Shown here: piece by piece, positions 50,280 through 63,350 of the stretch
Numbering within the stretch: the stretch's first letter is position 1
How the letters are laid out: each line of letters opens with the position of its first letter
Origin: Parapristionchus giblindavisi
Lineage: Eukaryota; Nematoda; Chromadorea; Rhabditida; Diplogasteridae
Length of the DNA stretch: 64,000 bases
Assembly: GCA_943737045.1 (NCBI GenBank)
Contig: CALSFV010000123.1
Coordinates: forward strand, 106,721-170,720
Direction of reading: 5' to 3'
The notes under the pieces: model-generated
Databases searched by the model: none
Told to the model about the DNA's origin: nothing
Seen by the model: only the letters and a program-made list of their open reading frames with translations
Program-made: the position numbers and the translations under genes

Positions 50280-53200
50280 ATGGCATTGATTAGTGACGCA
50301 GGGCTGTTTGAAATGGGGAGAAGACTGGGTGAAGCCTCTCTTGGATGTATCGTTCTTGCTGGATCAGAGAATGGAGCGACATGTTTCAATGGAATGCCTG
50401 TTGCCCCCGGTGCAGTTAGGATGATTGGCAGATTGGGAAGACTACAGGAATTAGAGGAGCATCCATTACTCACTCGAGATGTGGCCATTATAAGATGTAC
50501 TACGGGTAAATATTATTTTATTTTTACATTATTATTTGCACTTTAACAGTACCCAATGCTGCTATTCTCATCTCTGAGCATTACGAGACTAGTCTGGAAG
50601 ATCTAGTATTCCTTGAAAGGTTTTATCCTTCTCCATTATCTTTAAATCTTCAGCTCTATCATTCAGATTACAAATAGCCAGTATTCCATCTGTCGCCTCA
50701 CAAGTTTGTACAGCACTGTACCATCTCCATGAGAAGAGAATCGTGGTGGGACTATTAGATGTAAGGGCATACTGTAGCTCATGGTGTATTATTGATCGAT
50801 TATTTATACAGTTGGCACAAGTACTCGTTCTACCGGCAACCGAGAATGATTCATTACGAGTGAGACTGGCACACTTTGGTCTATCGTTAGTTTGTTTAGA
50901 TTATCGATTAGTTGATTGCAGTTTATGTTTCATCACTCCTACAATTGTTAATATATTGATTTCTTCATTACCGTAATCCTTACATACAGATTCTTATCGG
51001 ATGATGGTCGAGATCTGGCCAATTCTATAGGATCAGCCTACACACTATCACCAGAGAGACTACTTACCGTAACCCAACACACCCACCGTATACCGTCATC
51101 TACCTCAGAACGTATTGCTCCGTGCTCTCGAAAGAGTGATGTGTGGGCATACGGTATCGTACTCTTGCAGATGATTTCGGTGCGTTATATGGATTCTGTA
51201 AAATTATCGATTGATTTATTCACTTACTCATTAATGGATGTTTAGGGTGCAAGTTTCTCACACATGTGGACAGTAGAAGAATGGCTTGTCTTGATGAAAG
51301 AATCGATCGATACTGCAGGTACATCAATTTCCAGCTACAGTAATCAGTACTCCAATCAGACATGGCCCATGGTTATCCCATGGGATAGACCCACCCGCAA
51401 TTTTTTTAAAAAGTAGGTAACCCACCCGCAAAAAAAGTTGACTTGAAAAAATTATTAATTAATCAATCATGTCGAAAAAAAAATTAAGAAAAGAGTATGG
51501 TAGCAAACTGAATAAATGAGTACGAATATGAGAAGAGTACGATCTTTAAGTTCAGTGAAGTGATACTAGTACGCTGTGTCGGAATTTAACGTTAACAAGA
51601 ACTGGAATATTACTTTATTCAAAAAAATTGATTTTTCGTTTAGAGAGTCGTGTACCGACAGAGAACACAGTGGACAATAAGAAATATGAAAATTATAGTG
51701 GGAAAGTGTTGTTTGGAGGGGTGCATTTTCAGGCATCATTATCGCGTACTGAATTTATTTTTTCTATTTCCTTGGTCTTAGCATATAAAAATTACTTTTT
51801 TTTGCGTCATTTCTCGTCGCGTACCGACAGAGATTCCAATTTTCCACATGGAAATGTAAAACGAACGCGTCAAACTCATTTGCCAGAGCGTTATCCCACC
51901 GTAGGTACCATGGGATAACGCGCTGGAAATCCTCTTAAACGCAATGATCACTAAATTTCTTGAGTTTCATGTTTTTCTCTGTCGGTACCCGATCAGATTG
52001 AGATACTATGCATGTAATATAGTGCAGTATTGAACGAAAACGCATATTATTAAAATCAGTTCTCGTTCTTACTGTACGAAAAATAGTCTAACTGTCAACT
52101 GAAATAATAACGCAGTTTAAAAAAAGTTTTAATTTCCCCCTTTTTTTGTGTACCCACCCGCATTTTTGGCCGAAAATCTACGTTACCCACCCGCATTTTT
52201 TGGCTGTGGGATTACCATTGACCATGTCTGACTCAAAAAAAATGTTACAGTAACCACTCCTGATTGCTCATTGTATGATATCCTTATCGATCGTATCATT
52301 CAATCACAATCATCGACTCGTGGCCGAATCGATACCGTAACAAAGGAATACGGTAGCTTAGTGGCCTTGACTACAGAATGCCTCCGTTTGAGACCCAAAC
52401 TGCGACCATCTATCGAGAGAGTGAAGGACCTATTGGATGAGGCAGGCTACGAATGGGAGGTATACGGTATTCTGAATATTGATTGAATTATCGATTGATT
52501 TGAGAATGATGAAGATGATTGGTCGAACAAGAGTGTTCCAGAGATGCAGAGGGATGTCGAGAATGAAGACGATGATTGGGTACTGTAATTACACGTTTGA
52601 ATATCAATCAATAATGTTCCGATTACGGTAGGTTCTCAAGTCACTGCCAATCGATGATGCCTTCTTCCTATGCACCCTCTCTGGTAGTAGTATCGAGAAG
52701 ATTCTGCTGGATCGAGGAGTAGTCAAGGTATACTGTAGTTTGACTTGTGGAGTGATATAGCTGTAGAGAACTATGGTATACGGTAGTTGGAATACGGCAG
52801 TATGATTCAGACGAAACCATCAGTGGTGGCAAGTGCAGTGATGGCGGTGGATGATCTGGATATGATAGGAAATGAACAAGGAAGATTATTTGATGCGAGT
52901 ATGAAGACAACGATAATACCTATGAGTAATCTAAGAGAGGTAATCAGAGAAATATTGTGATCTATCATTTTATTGTTTTTGGTATATTACTACATTGATG
53001 ACAGATTGGTGATTGTTCGAAATTATGCTATTTTGGCAGAATAGTGAAACATACAATCAACGTGTAGCTATTGAGAAAATATGCCTTCATTGTTAGAAAT
53101 TTCGTAGTGCTGATAACAGTAGTAATAAAATGTCACAATATTTAATTACTGTTTATATCGATGCACATTTATTGGGCTTTGTATTGCCCGTGTTTGTATC

Positions 53201-56200
53201 AAGTATTGTTCAAAATACTATGACTTTTGTATTGATAGAAGAGTGAAAGATGTAATCACCTTTCAGTTACTGATTCTCAACCTATTCATCCATTTCAGAA
53301 ACTTCGTAGTGTCGATGCACTTTCGCTTCTTCTTCATTCATTTGAATTGAATGATAGACATATTCCATCAATCGATGCTGATCTACCTGTTGTTGTGAAG
53401 GAGAAGGTATTGATTTATTCATTGATCAGCTTGATACGGTATCGATAAGACATCGATATTTATTCGTTATCGTATCTAAAAGGAGGCATATATGGATAGA
53501 AAGGGGGGGGGGCAATGATAGGGATATGATAATAACTAATCTAGGATGTATCATATCAAGCATCTCGTATGTCAATGTTATCTCATCTTCTATCATCTAA
53601 TGCATTCATATCCAATGATCTACTTCCATCTGCTGTGATTGATGATGTTCCTCCATTGAGGTAAGTATTGATTAATTACTGACCTACTCTATTACATATA
53701 GGAAATTAACTGGAATGTGGGTTAGCTTATTTTACTGATAAAATAATGAATTAGTTCTTATTCGGAGTCAGTTCCTCAATTAAATCGAGCCTTCATTATG
53801 ATTAGGAGTAATACTTCATCAATCAAACATAAATCACCCATCTCAATTCAGACGTGCTGCAGTATGGCGTGCCCTCCTCTCCGTATCTCCACTCGATGGA
53901 TCGATATTCGATGAACTTGATACCGTATCCCCTCATACAAGTGATCGACAATTGGATGTCGATATACCAAGGTATACGGCAGATTATTGATTACTGTTGA
54001 TCGTATTGATTAAGATGCCATCAGTACGAGGAAATCATGACATCGCCGTCTGCTCATTACAAACTGAAAAGACTTCTCAAGGTATGCTAGAGGAATTGAT
54101 GATGGATTACGGTAGTTGATGGATACTGTAGTTATTGAGTACGATATTTATCGGATACGGTATCTGACCCTGATTCAGGCATGGCTTCATGCTCATCCTC
54201 GATATGTGTACTGGCAGGGACTTGATTCACTCGCAGCTCCATTTCTATTATTGAACTTTGAGAATCTACGTGTGTTTATTCTATTGATTTAATGTATTGA
54301 TTATTGATTGATTTATCTCTTCAGCGATGGCTCTAGCGTGTATGTCATCATTCATCGATCGATATCTCAAAGATTTCTTTCTGAAAGACAACTCGAATGT
54401 CATTCAAGGTATAGGGATACTTGGTGGATTCATGTTTATCATTCGATATAAGACGAGATCTGTATTATCATTGTCCGATTCAGTTCCTATTTTCTAGAGT
54501 ATCTAGCAGTATTCAATCATTTACTCTCATATGTCGATGCTTCATTGTACACTTGTCTGACTGATATGGATTTCTTCCCTGAGGTTAGACTACATCTATG
54601 AATGTAAAGAAGCATATAAAAATATTTAAAAAATGGAAATAAGAAATATATTTATTGAAAAAAAGAGTAAAGTAAAAGAAAGATGATGGAATGATGAACT
54701 ATCACTGACTATTCATGATAGTGGATCAGATTATTGTAGATAGATGAACTAGTTGATAATCAATCAGTATAGTCAGTCAATAATTCGATCAAATAAATCG
54801 ATATTCCATTCAGTTATTCGCCATTCCATGGTTTCTCACTTGCTTCGCTCATGTTCTTCCCCTACACAAACTTCTACACGTATGGGATGCACTTCTAAGA
54901 GCGGAAACTAGTTTCCCTCTCTTCGTGGGTATGGTATACTTTATTGATTGGTGAATATCGATTAGACTCCATTTGATTATCGATTGATGGGTACTGTATT
55001 GTGTTCGTTATAGGAGTCTCAGTACTTCTGCAGATGCGACCATCTCTCATTGGAGCTTCATTCAATGATGTCATTCTCTTATTCTCTGATCTACCTGGTA
55101 TCGATTGATTTCGCCTTCACACTGTAACTTAAATTATTGATTTGTAGATCTCCAAATAGATCGTATTCTATCTGATACGATGGAATTGTACACGACAGTT
55201 CCACGTAGTTGTGTGCATCTAGCACAGCGAAAGGATGAAGGTACGGTAGATATTGATTAATTATTTTGATAACATTTTATTGATTGATCGACTTGTGGGA
55301 GCTACTGAGACTATTGGATCTTGTTTGATGTATTTTGCGAAGATGATTGATAAGCATGGCTTACATGTGGGGCGAGATGAAAAGAGGTAGAGAGGAGTGT
55401 GAGATAGACGGATCAAAGATTAGATATATCCTTTGATTGATGTGATAAGGAAGAATGATAACGATGTCTATTCATATTTTGTCTTAATATGTTTGGTAAG
55501 AGTGACACAATGATAATAGATTCTTCATATCACCAGGTGAAATCATGTTCCACAAATTCTTCATCACTTGTAGTTCTTTGATATATTTGATTCTGACATT
55601 CTCTTAATTCAAGGTAGTGATTCAATGGAAGAATTGAGTGTATCTGAGTTGAAGTCCTTCTCATGTCCTCGTCTATCAACTAAAGATCTTATTAGATTAG
55701 TTAAGAATGAACAAATTGCTATTATCGATGTACGATCCACACCTGAGTATGTTTACTCTATTTATTGATTGATCTTGTTTAAATTTGATCATTTCTTCAG
55801 ATTCTATCGAGGAAGTGTGGTTCGAAGTGTAAACTATCCTAATGTAGATGATGTTACTCTGTCTACGATCAGGTTTGATCTTTGATCTCCAAGTAGAATT
55901 TGGTTTAGATGGGTAAACTGATGATATTTTATCTTACATCTTGTTATGCTTTTGGCTTACGGTGTTTTTCATAATCAACGTTTATACATCAATAATGATT
56001 CCTTTTAATGAATATTTGATTGTAGAACTATCCTGGAGACAGCTCAGAATAACAAACATCCTATATGTATTGTAGATGTGAAGACACTCATATCTGCTAA
56101 GAAGGTATATATTATTGTTGTTTTGCATCTCAAGGAGCCTGAATATCAACTTTTTAATATCATATAGTTCATTCATTCATTCATTCATTCATTCATTCAT

Positions 56201-56749
56201 TCATTCATTCATTCATTTATTCATTCATTCATTCATTCATTCATTCATTCATTTATTCATTCATTCATTCATTCATTCATTCATTTATTCATTCATTCAT
56301 TCATTCATTTATTCATTCATTTATTCATTCATTCATTCATTCATTCATTCATTCATTCATTCATTCATTCATTTATTCATTCATTCATTCATTCATTCAT
56401 TCATTCATTCATTTATTCATTCATTTATTCATTCATTCATTCATTCATTCATTCATTCATTCATTCATTCATTCATTCATTCATTCATTCATTCATTTAT
56501 TCATTCATTTATTCATTCATTCATTCATTCATTCATTCATTCATTCATTCATTCATTCATTCATTCATTCATTCATTTATTCATTCATTCATTCATTCAT
56601 TTATTCATTCATTCATTCATTCATTCATTTAGTTTTCATCTCTTCTGGTTCGTAATGGAGTGTGTGGTGTATGCATCCTCGATGGTGGATATGATGCAAT
56701 CAGAACTGTATCTACCGTAATCCATGTACGTTCAGCTAATACTTTATGA
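50280..56749 (+). CDS. tbck-1: TBCK: pseudokinase, TBC (Rab-GAP) and rhodanese-like domains
   Basis: Starts [20 protein letters not shown] at 50280. Kinase-like part: [25 protein letters not shown] in place of a HRD loop, LAHFGLS in place of [29 protein letters not shown], so a pseudokinase. TBC domain: [88 protein letters not shown] (53950-55090). Rhodanese-like: [20 protein letters not shown] and [13 protein letters not shown], then [15 protein letters not shown], ending [14 protein letters not shown] with TGA at 56747; no CxxxxxR active-site loop. This is the full TBCK layout of about 900 residues. A transposon (51357-52230) sits in a kinase-region intron and a 460-base ATTC repeat in the last intron. 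TBCK acts in endosome-mTOR signalling in animals; nothing here tests that. Confidence 0.92.
51357..52230. mobile_element. Non-autonomous DNA transposon in a TBCK intron
   Basis: Ends CAGACATGGCCCATGGTTAT and (reverse complement of right end) CAGACATGGTCAATGGTAAT form terminal inverted repeats of about 24 bases. Inside, ACCCACCCGCA units occur near both ends (51391, 51421, 52152, 52186) and a second inverted pair GTACCGACAGAG / CTCTGTCGGTAC (51651, 51824 against 51975) marks a nested or composite structure. 51628-51918 is an ORF without motifs. No target-site duplication that I can defend. Confidence 0.75.
56167..56632. repeat. (ATTC)n tetranucleotide repeat, about 465 bases
   Basis: ATTC units with scattered ATTT variants, filling the last intron of TBCK between the two rhodanese-like exons. 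The 201-codon ORF of repeated FIHS residues is a repeat artefact. Confidence 0.97.
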
Positions 56750-56754
56750 GAGTA

Positions 56755-57340
56755 ATGTAGCTAACAAGTTCTGTACTCTTATCGATTATTATAATATATC
56801 TATTGTATTATGTGATATAACTAAACATTTATGTAAGTAGCTGGTTGAGATATTGTACATATTTATATGTTGTATAGAATATTGATATTGTTTATCGATT
56901 GGTGTCAGAAGATGTAATAATAGGAGCATAATATAATACATTCTAACTTTGTGAATATATTCTCTGTCATATAGTTTTGATAATTGTGATAAATACTTAT
57001 TATTGCTTATGTTCATTGTTGACCTACAGTAATCCATATATGAATACATTGATTGTCTATCTATTTCTACTGGCACAGAGATAATATCTAGAGGGGATAT
57101 ACTTATCTATATTGATAGTAGAGTCTTTGTTTCTTATCTCTAGATGTCTTCTCCAACAAATGTACTCCTCTTTCTATGTACTCGTTTGGTCATATACCTT
57201 GTAGAGTTAGCGAATTTAATAAATAGAATGTCTATCATTTAACCAGGTTCATCCGCGTTTCATCTATCTCATATATCGCTTAATTTGATTAAAATTTTGA
57301 TGTGAAGTGGGATGCTAAGCATTCATATCATTACTGTTCC
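56755..57340. other. Intergenic; start of duplicated upstream region of GATA gene 1
   Basis: From about 57080 it is alignable by eye to about 60240-60480 upstream of GATA gene 2 (AATATCTA, TTTCTTATCTCTA, AGGTTCAT, CGTTTCATCTAT, TATATGTCG-like), so the duplication unit included several hundred bases of upstream DNA. Confidence 0.5.
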
Positions 57341-57342
57341 TA

Positions 57343-57470
57343 TTGCCATTGGGCACGTAATCTGTCTTATCTCTTTCTATCTCTTCTTTTATCGTTTGAA
57401 GACGCCCGCATTCCGCCCGCGCCGCCAAAGAAAGAAAGAGATAGAGAAAGAGGAAATGGGCGGAGTCATA
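57343..57470 (+). promoter_or_regulatory. Conserved GC-rich promoter block of GATA gene 1
   Basis: TGCCATTGGGCACGT, TTATCT sites, ATCGTTTGAAGACGCCCGCA, TTCCGCCCGCGCCGCCAAAG, AAAGAGATAGAGAAAGAGGA, AATGGGCGGAGTCAT. Almost identical to 60499-60619 although surrounding DNA has diverged. Contains GATA sites (TTATCT, AGATAG) and GC boxes (CCGCCC, GGGCGG), lying 75-200 bases before the ATG. Confidence 0.65.
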
Positions 57471-57545
57471 AAGGGGAAGGGGCATGATTATGGTTAATTA
57501 TATCTATCATTCATTGTCAGTTGTCATCTCTTCTACTTCTCTAAA

Positions 57546-59264
57546 ATGGAATCATCTTCATCTCAATTCTACAATGATACGTGTAATATCTGTCAAATGC
57601 CCGAATGTTACGGTAGCTGCACCAATGAGGTATACTGTACTTTCACTTATTCATTCATTTCATAGCTTAACCGTTTGATGTTTGGAACAAATTAGGTTCA
57701 AGTAAATGTAGAGTAACGCATTTCAGAATAGTTTCTTCGTGTCTGGACCGGCAGCCGAAGCCGAAGCACGAATGGGTTAGTTATATCATTAATCATTAAT
57801 TATTAGTCATAGATGATTATGAAATAACTTATATAATAAACTTTTATATTTCAATGATCATTCCATTGTTTTAGGTACGAACAATTATGTGTATGATCCT
57901 ATTCCGAATGCAGATCCGTCGTTTAATTATTATAATCAGGTTATTTATTTACTTTATATTTATTAATTTAATATCTATATATTACAATTCAGACTGCATA
58001 CACTGAAGTGGAAGACAAACCGTTGATGAATTACTCTTATCCAGGATGGACTTATCCTATCAATCAATACTACTCTACAGTACCCTCTCCCGATCAATTC
58101 AATCAACAGGTTACGGTAGTATTCGATCAATAATATGTTATAATCTCGTTTCAGATGTATGCTCAATCGTTCACAGAAAACTTCACCATCTTCAGTATCT
58201 TCGATATCGATTGAGAGAATTCATCTCCATTCTCCTTATTTAGCAACGTCGTCATCTATTCCATCCCCACCATATGAGGTTTTGGCACAAATAAAAAACT
58301 TTTGTACACGATTTGCCCACATTGTATGTGGTCGGAAAAAAACAGCTTTTGGAAAATACAAGAAGCGTTTGCCAGAATACCGGAAAATCGTTCGTAAACG
58401 ATCCCTACTCGGCCAAATTTAAACGATACGGCTATATACGGTATATACGGCCGCAATTTTCATGATCAACTTTGGTATCTCGGTGTTCGTCAAGTCAAAT
58501 GAAGCCCGTATCATTTCGATTCTATATCAATTTGGTGTTTTTCGCTACTAGATAAAAATGTAGAAAGCAACCAAACCGATGATGGCATTTTCTGTTTTTT
58601 CTGCTTTTTTGAAAACAGAAATTTCTGTTTTCTGATTTCAGAAAAAAAATAATTTTCTGTCCCAGCAATGCCGATGACATAGTTGATATCTATAAAGCGT
58701 CTAGATTAAAATATATATATATATATATATATAAATTCCTAATCAACAATATTCAGACTAAATCTCCTTCATCTCTTCACTCATCATCAGTTCAATCATC
58801 AATATTATCATCTCTTCTTTCTACTCCTTCTACTTCTTCTTCTTCTACTTCCATCATCACTCCTCCACTACACAACACTCAAACCAAGAAACGCAAACAG
58901 GTACTGTATTCTAGTATTATTGATTAAACCTATATTATTGATTATTTAAAATCATTCACTTATTGATTGATGTATTACCGTAATTTTACCGATTCAGGCT
59001 GTCACTTGTCATTCAAACTCAAAGTGTGCCAATTGTGGAACTCGAGAAACATCGTTATGGAGAAGAAGTGATAGTGGTGAAGTTGAGTGCAAGTGAGTTC
59101 ATATTAGAATTAATCTTTGATCTTTGATCTTTACATGATCTATCCGTTGATCTTTGATCTTTTTCAGTGCATGCAACCTCTATTTCGCCAAAAGAGGTCA
59201 CAAGAGACCAATGCATATGGTCAAAAATGTTATTCTGAAGAGAAACAGAAAGAACAAGGAATAA
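57546..59264 (+). CDS. GATA transcription factor, ELT-3-like, paralogue 1
   Basis: Exons give MESSSSQFYNDTCNICQMPE, NSFFVSGPAAEAEARMG, GTNNYVYDPIPNADPSFN, MNYSYPGWTYPINQYYS, a Ser-rich region, TKKRKQ, then a single GATA finger: CANCGTRETSLWRRSDSGEV followed by ECN, split by an intron, and ACNLYFAKRGHKRPMHM. Spacing C-x2-C-x17-C-x2-C is correct, with the LWRR and RP tail seen in C. elegans ELT-3. About 280 residues; stop TAA at 59262. Start at ATG 57546. The exon after NQQ needs an internal acceptor near 58180; a 440-base intron at 58285-58745 holds a TA microsatellite. Nematode ELT-3/END factors act in epidermis or endoderm; which role applies here cannot be told. Confidence 0.88.
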
Positions 59265-59269
59265 ATCAA

Positions 59270-60235
59270 TCGATATTGTAGATATAATCATCTAAAGATC
59301 AAAGATCATTTGCAATAATTAATCTAATTCTCATTAGCTTGGTCTTTGATCTTTGCATGCGCCTTAACAAAAATAATTAGAATCTTTATCACATTGTCTA
59401 ATTTTTATATGCATTGCGTTATGTTCACTTTTTCCTAGTCTTTCAATCGATAGAATCTAATCTAATTCATTATCGATTTCATATTTCATTTGTATTCTTT
59501 CATCTTCTTTCTCGCCATAATTTGTACAATATCGATTTACACAGAGTAATAAACCTTTATTCAAAATCTATTATACTAATTTTTGTTGTTAATTAGACGA
59601 CTCATGACACCACAGATAGGATTTAAACCCTTCATTTTTAAAGTTAAAACTTTCAAAAGTTGATCTCTTCTTTTATACATCGATGAAATTTTGTGCAATC
59701 ACTCCATCATATCATAAAAAGATCGGCAGAATCGGAATGAGGAGGAAAAAATTCTTTAAAACTCACTTTTATGAGAAAAAAAATCAATTTCAAATATAAA
59801 ATAATGAGATTGTCATCGAGTATTAGCAGAATGGAGCAAAATGACCATTTTCATGCGTATTCCATAGTGATCATTATTTACAAAATTAAAACATGAAAAT
59901 ATAGAGAAAGTTTCGTGTGCACATATTTCGAACGAAGAAAGCTTATTTAAAGATGGTTTTTCAAATGAAATATAACTATTCAGTAGTAGGATAGTGATGG
60001 GGTGAGATGTGCGGATGGGCAAATTCGTATTCCGAGGAGAACTAGCGAAATCGAAAGATCAAAGATCAACGTGAGATTTTGCAGACTAATAAGTCTGCAA
60101 GTGAATCATACATATTTCTTCTACAAATTTTCATGTATTTTAATTTAATTTAAATTAATATAATATTATCAATCAAACAGTAATCAATACTATTTTGATA
60201 TTATACATTTACCATCTATTCCTAATGGCATTATG
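59270..60235. other. Spacer between GATA paralogues
   Basis: Several GATCTTTGATC/GATCAAAGATC units (59108-59162 in the upstream intron, 59294-59310, 60055-60068). No gene or RNA seen. Confidence 0.4.
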
Positions 60236-60498
60236 ATAATATCTAAAATGCTTATTTCCATTGATTGTAGAGCTTTTCTTTCATGATCTCTATCTGTAAT
60301 GATGTAGAAACATATTTCTTATTGTTACATATCACGTCATCTCCATTATTGGAATTACAAATCTCCCCTTATATTCTTCTCTCATCATCTGCTAATTTCT
60401 ATTAGGTTCATATGTGTTTCATCTATATTATATGTCGTTTACATTAATGAATCTTTTGATGTCACCAGTGATGCTAGTGTCTATCAATCTTCTTCCTA

Positions 60499-60619
60499 CT
60501 GCCATTGGGCACGTGTTATCTCTATCTCTCTCTTCCTTTATCGTTTGAAGACGCCCGCATTCCGCCCGCGCCGCCAAAGAACGAAAGAGATAGAGAAAGA
60601 GGAAATGGGCGGAGTCATG
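60499..60619 (+). promoter_or_regulatory. Conserved GC-rich promoter block of GATA gene 2
   Basis: Near-identical to 57343-57470, including ATCGTTTGAAGACGCCCGCA, TTCCGCCCGCGCCGCCAAAG and AATGGGCGGAGTCAT, 60-180 bases before the ATG at 60678. Confidence 0.65.
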
Positions 60620-60677
60620 AATGAGTAATTGTGCGCGATTATGATTGAATCATTCAGAATATCTGTTCGCGATCAAA

Positions 60678-62083
60678 ATGACTTCATCATCATCTTCAAT
60701 ACATTTCTCTGAATATTTCGATGGCTACAGTAGTAATGAGGTATGTATTATAATTTATTATATTCTTCTTCTATTTATTTTGGCATAAAAAATGCAGAAT
60801 ATAGATTTCTTTCAGTTGTTCCACTTTGGAACTGATACTGCAGTAGAAGCATTCTTAAATTATGGTTAGTATTTAGCAGAAATCTACCTTTTAAATTTAA
60901 TTAATGAATCAAAACTTTGAAACTCATAGATGCCGAGCAGTATTCGTATCGATATGAGCCCATTCCTACCGTATCTACTATGAATTACCCCGTCGGATAC
61001 TGTAATCAGGTGACTCAATAGATTAAAATAATCGAATACGAAATTTACAATTCCAGCCAAACTATCCACAATTTGACCAAACTGGTACCCATTATCCAAC
61101 CAATCCTTATCCAGTTTCGAACGATGTACAATATCATCAAGAGGTACGGTTACACGACAGATTAGTCTGGGCGTGCTGAGGTCCCATACAAGGGGCATAA
61201 TTCTCTTCATCTTCTTCATCCTCTGATCAGCAATTAAGATGTTCTTCAGAATCAAAGCCGCTACACTTGATCGTTTTCGAATAGTGAATCATGGAACAGA
61301 ATTGAGAAAAATTAGATAGAGATAACCCACGAAGTCCTCGCTCAATACTTCGTCAACAATTGCTTGATGATAGGCATACCACTCCTGACTTGCCTATAGT
61401 CTTCTAGGAGGGGATCCTTTTACGTTGTTGATGATAATTCGGTAAGAGTAGAACAGACGAACGAGAGATGGACCGCTCACAACCGAGACAAACGCAAAGA
61501 ATGAGGTACGGTAACAAGTCAAATTTTATAGTGTTGTTACATCATCATCAATCTATATAATTTATTTATCTATTATGTTTTCTTGAAAAACGCATAAAAT
61601 CATTATTATTATTACATTCAAATCTTTTTAAATATTCAGTCGTATGAGCAGTCTTTGTCATTGTCTTCATCGTCTCCTATGACAATTCCTTCTTCATCTT
61701 ATTCTTCTTCCACATCCTCAACTCATCAAGATTATTCATACAAGAAGACATCTTTGACTACTCGCAAACAGGTATTATATTGATTATTCTTCCCATTTCA
61801 TATTTTACCGAAATCATCTAACATCATAAACAACACATATATGTTATCAACGTTATGCCCGAAAAACGACAAATAATGATTTTAAGAGGAAAAGGATCAA
61901 ATTCTTTTGATGATGATTGTTATTGATCTTTTTCTTATCTATGATTATCGATTTTCCAACACTACAAGATCATGCATTTTCAGTGCGTGTAATCGATATT
62001 TCGCCAAGACTGGAAAGAATCGTCCACGTGAAATGTGGAAGAATGGACCAATTATGAAAAGAATTAGAAAGCCTCGATTGTGA
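60678..62083 (+). pseudogene. GATA factor paralogue 2 lacking the first half of its zinc finger
   Basis: Same exon plan as paralogue 1: MTSSSSSIHFSEYFDGYSSN, DAEQYSYRYEPIPTVSTMNY, PNYPQFDQTGTHYP, a Ser-rich exon SYEQSLSLSSSSPMT...SLTTRKQ (61641-61770), and a last exon ACNRYFAKTGKNRPREMWK...RKPRL with TGA at 62081. The exon that should carry CxNCxTRETxLWRR between 61770 and 61990 is absent; no sequence there encodes it. Joining the flanking exons directly changes frame (TGC GTG TAA) and stops after two codons. So as sequenced it cannot make a GATA finger. It may be a young pseudogene, or make a truncated protein. The intron at 61143-61640 is also enlarged by about 360 bases ending in a repeated GTACGGTWAC donor-like sequence. 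Assembly loss of the exon cannot be excluded. Confidence 0.75.
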
Positions 62084-62099
62084 ATAGATATCATATACA

Positions 62100-63290
62100 A
62101 TATTAATCCCCTTTTGTATCTAATTTTGTATTCTTCACTTCCCCAAATTTTCCGTCGTTTACTTTAATCACTTTCGACACAATGGCTTTAATTTTTGTCT
62201 TTTCTGATAGTCGTTGTTGTTGTTAAAGTCAAAATATATGTAATAGTACCGTATTCAGTGTTCTTTTATGGTATCGATTAGTCGTTCCCTTGTTCATCTT
62301 CTTCTCTGATTGATAAGAAGACTGTGTTCATAATGGAGAAGAATAAGAATAAGAAGGGATTGATGATGAGAATGAATAAAGAGGTCGAGATTGATAACAA
62401 TGTTTGTATAGAATCAAATGAATTATGATCGATATTAGAAGTTAATGAAAGGAAAACTAATTATTATGGCTGTTCATAACAATTAAAATAGTAAAATTAA
62501 TAGATCGACAAAGTTTTGTTTGCATGCACTTTGAACGTAAAAACTTTGAATGGGAAATGTACGAGGTCTGAAAAAAAATGTGAGAATCAAAGTGAATTTC
62601 TCTGACAATGAGGTATTTCGAAGATGATATTAATGATCGGATTAAGCTACTTTACGGGGGGTGCAGGGGAAAATTATTCGAAATTTCTTATTCTCCCGTC
62701 TCTGATGTTAGAGAAATTTTTCTACATTCAGGAAAACTCGAAGTTGTTGAGTTAGTTTATCGCAAGTTAGCTAAGGAAGTAAACTAACTGTTGAACCGAG
62801 GAAATAGATCATGGAGAGATTTTTTTAATCGCAAATCACATACGAAACGAAAAAAAGAAAAAAAATCATCGCTATTATCAATATCATCATATCATCATAA
62901 TATCATCATCATTATCATAAATATCATCATTGTCGAAATTAAATTTAAAAAAAAGGTATATTTTGCTAGAAGAAACAGGTTGGAAAACGAATGAGTGCGG
63001 AGATATGATATTGTTGGGAAAGTTTGAATGGTTAAGAAGGTATAGATTGATATGATGAATCGATATCTAATGATATGATATTGAATGTATCGTTGATATC
63101 ATTATATCAATCCACAATCAATTCAGTCTCTATTCTCATTCATTCTAGATCATCATCGTCATCTACTTCTCCTATAATTAATCGATAGTCATCCTTTATT
63201 CTTGATCCTACGTTGTCTCTTTTCATAATTATTCGTATGAAATATTCTAAGATTCTTCATTTTTCTATTCGATTCAGGATCTCATCCATA
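62100..63290. other. Intergenic, no gene supported
   Basis: Short basic ORF at 62791-62994 is low complexity. A GAAATTTC-containing patch at 62580-62780 resembles repeat debris. Confidence 0.4.
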
Positions 63291-63350
63291 GAGATGCCAC
63301 TTTATCATTAATATTATAGGAATAAACATGATAGATATTTCATAGGAATC

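Noticed and set aside
56115..56720. 201-codon ORF of repeated Phe-Ile-His-Ser
   Set aside because: Direct translation of the ATTC repeat inside a TBCK intron.
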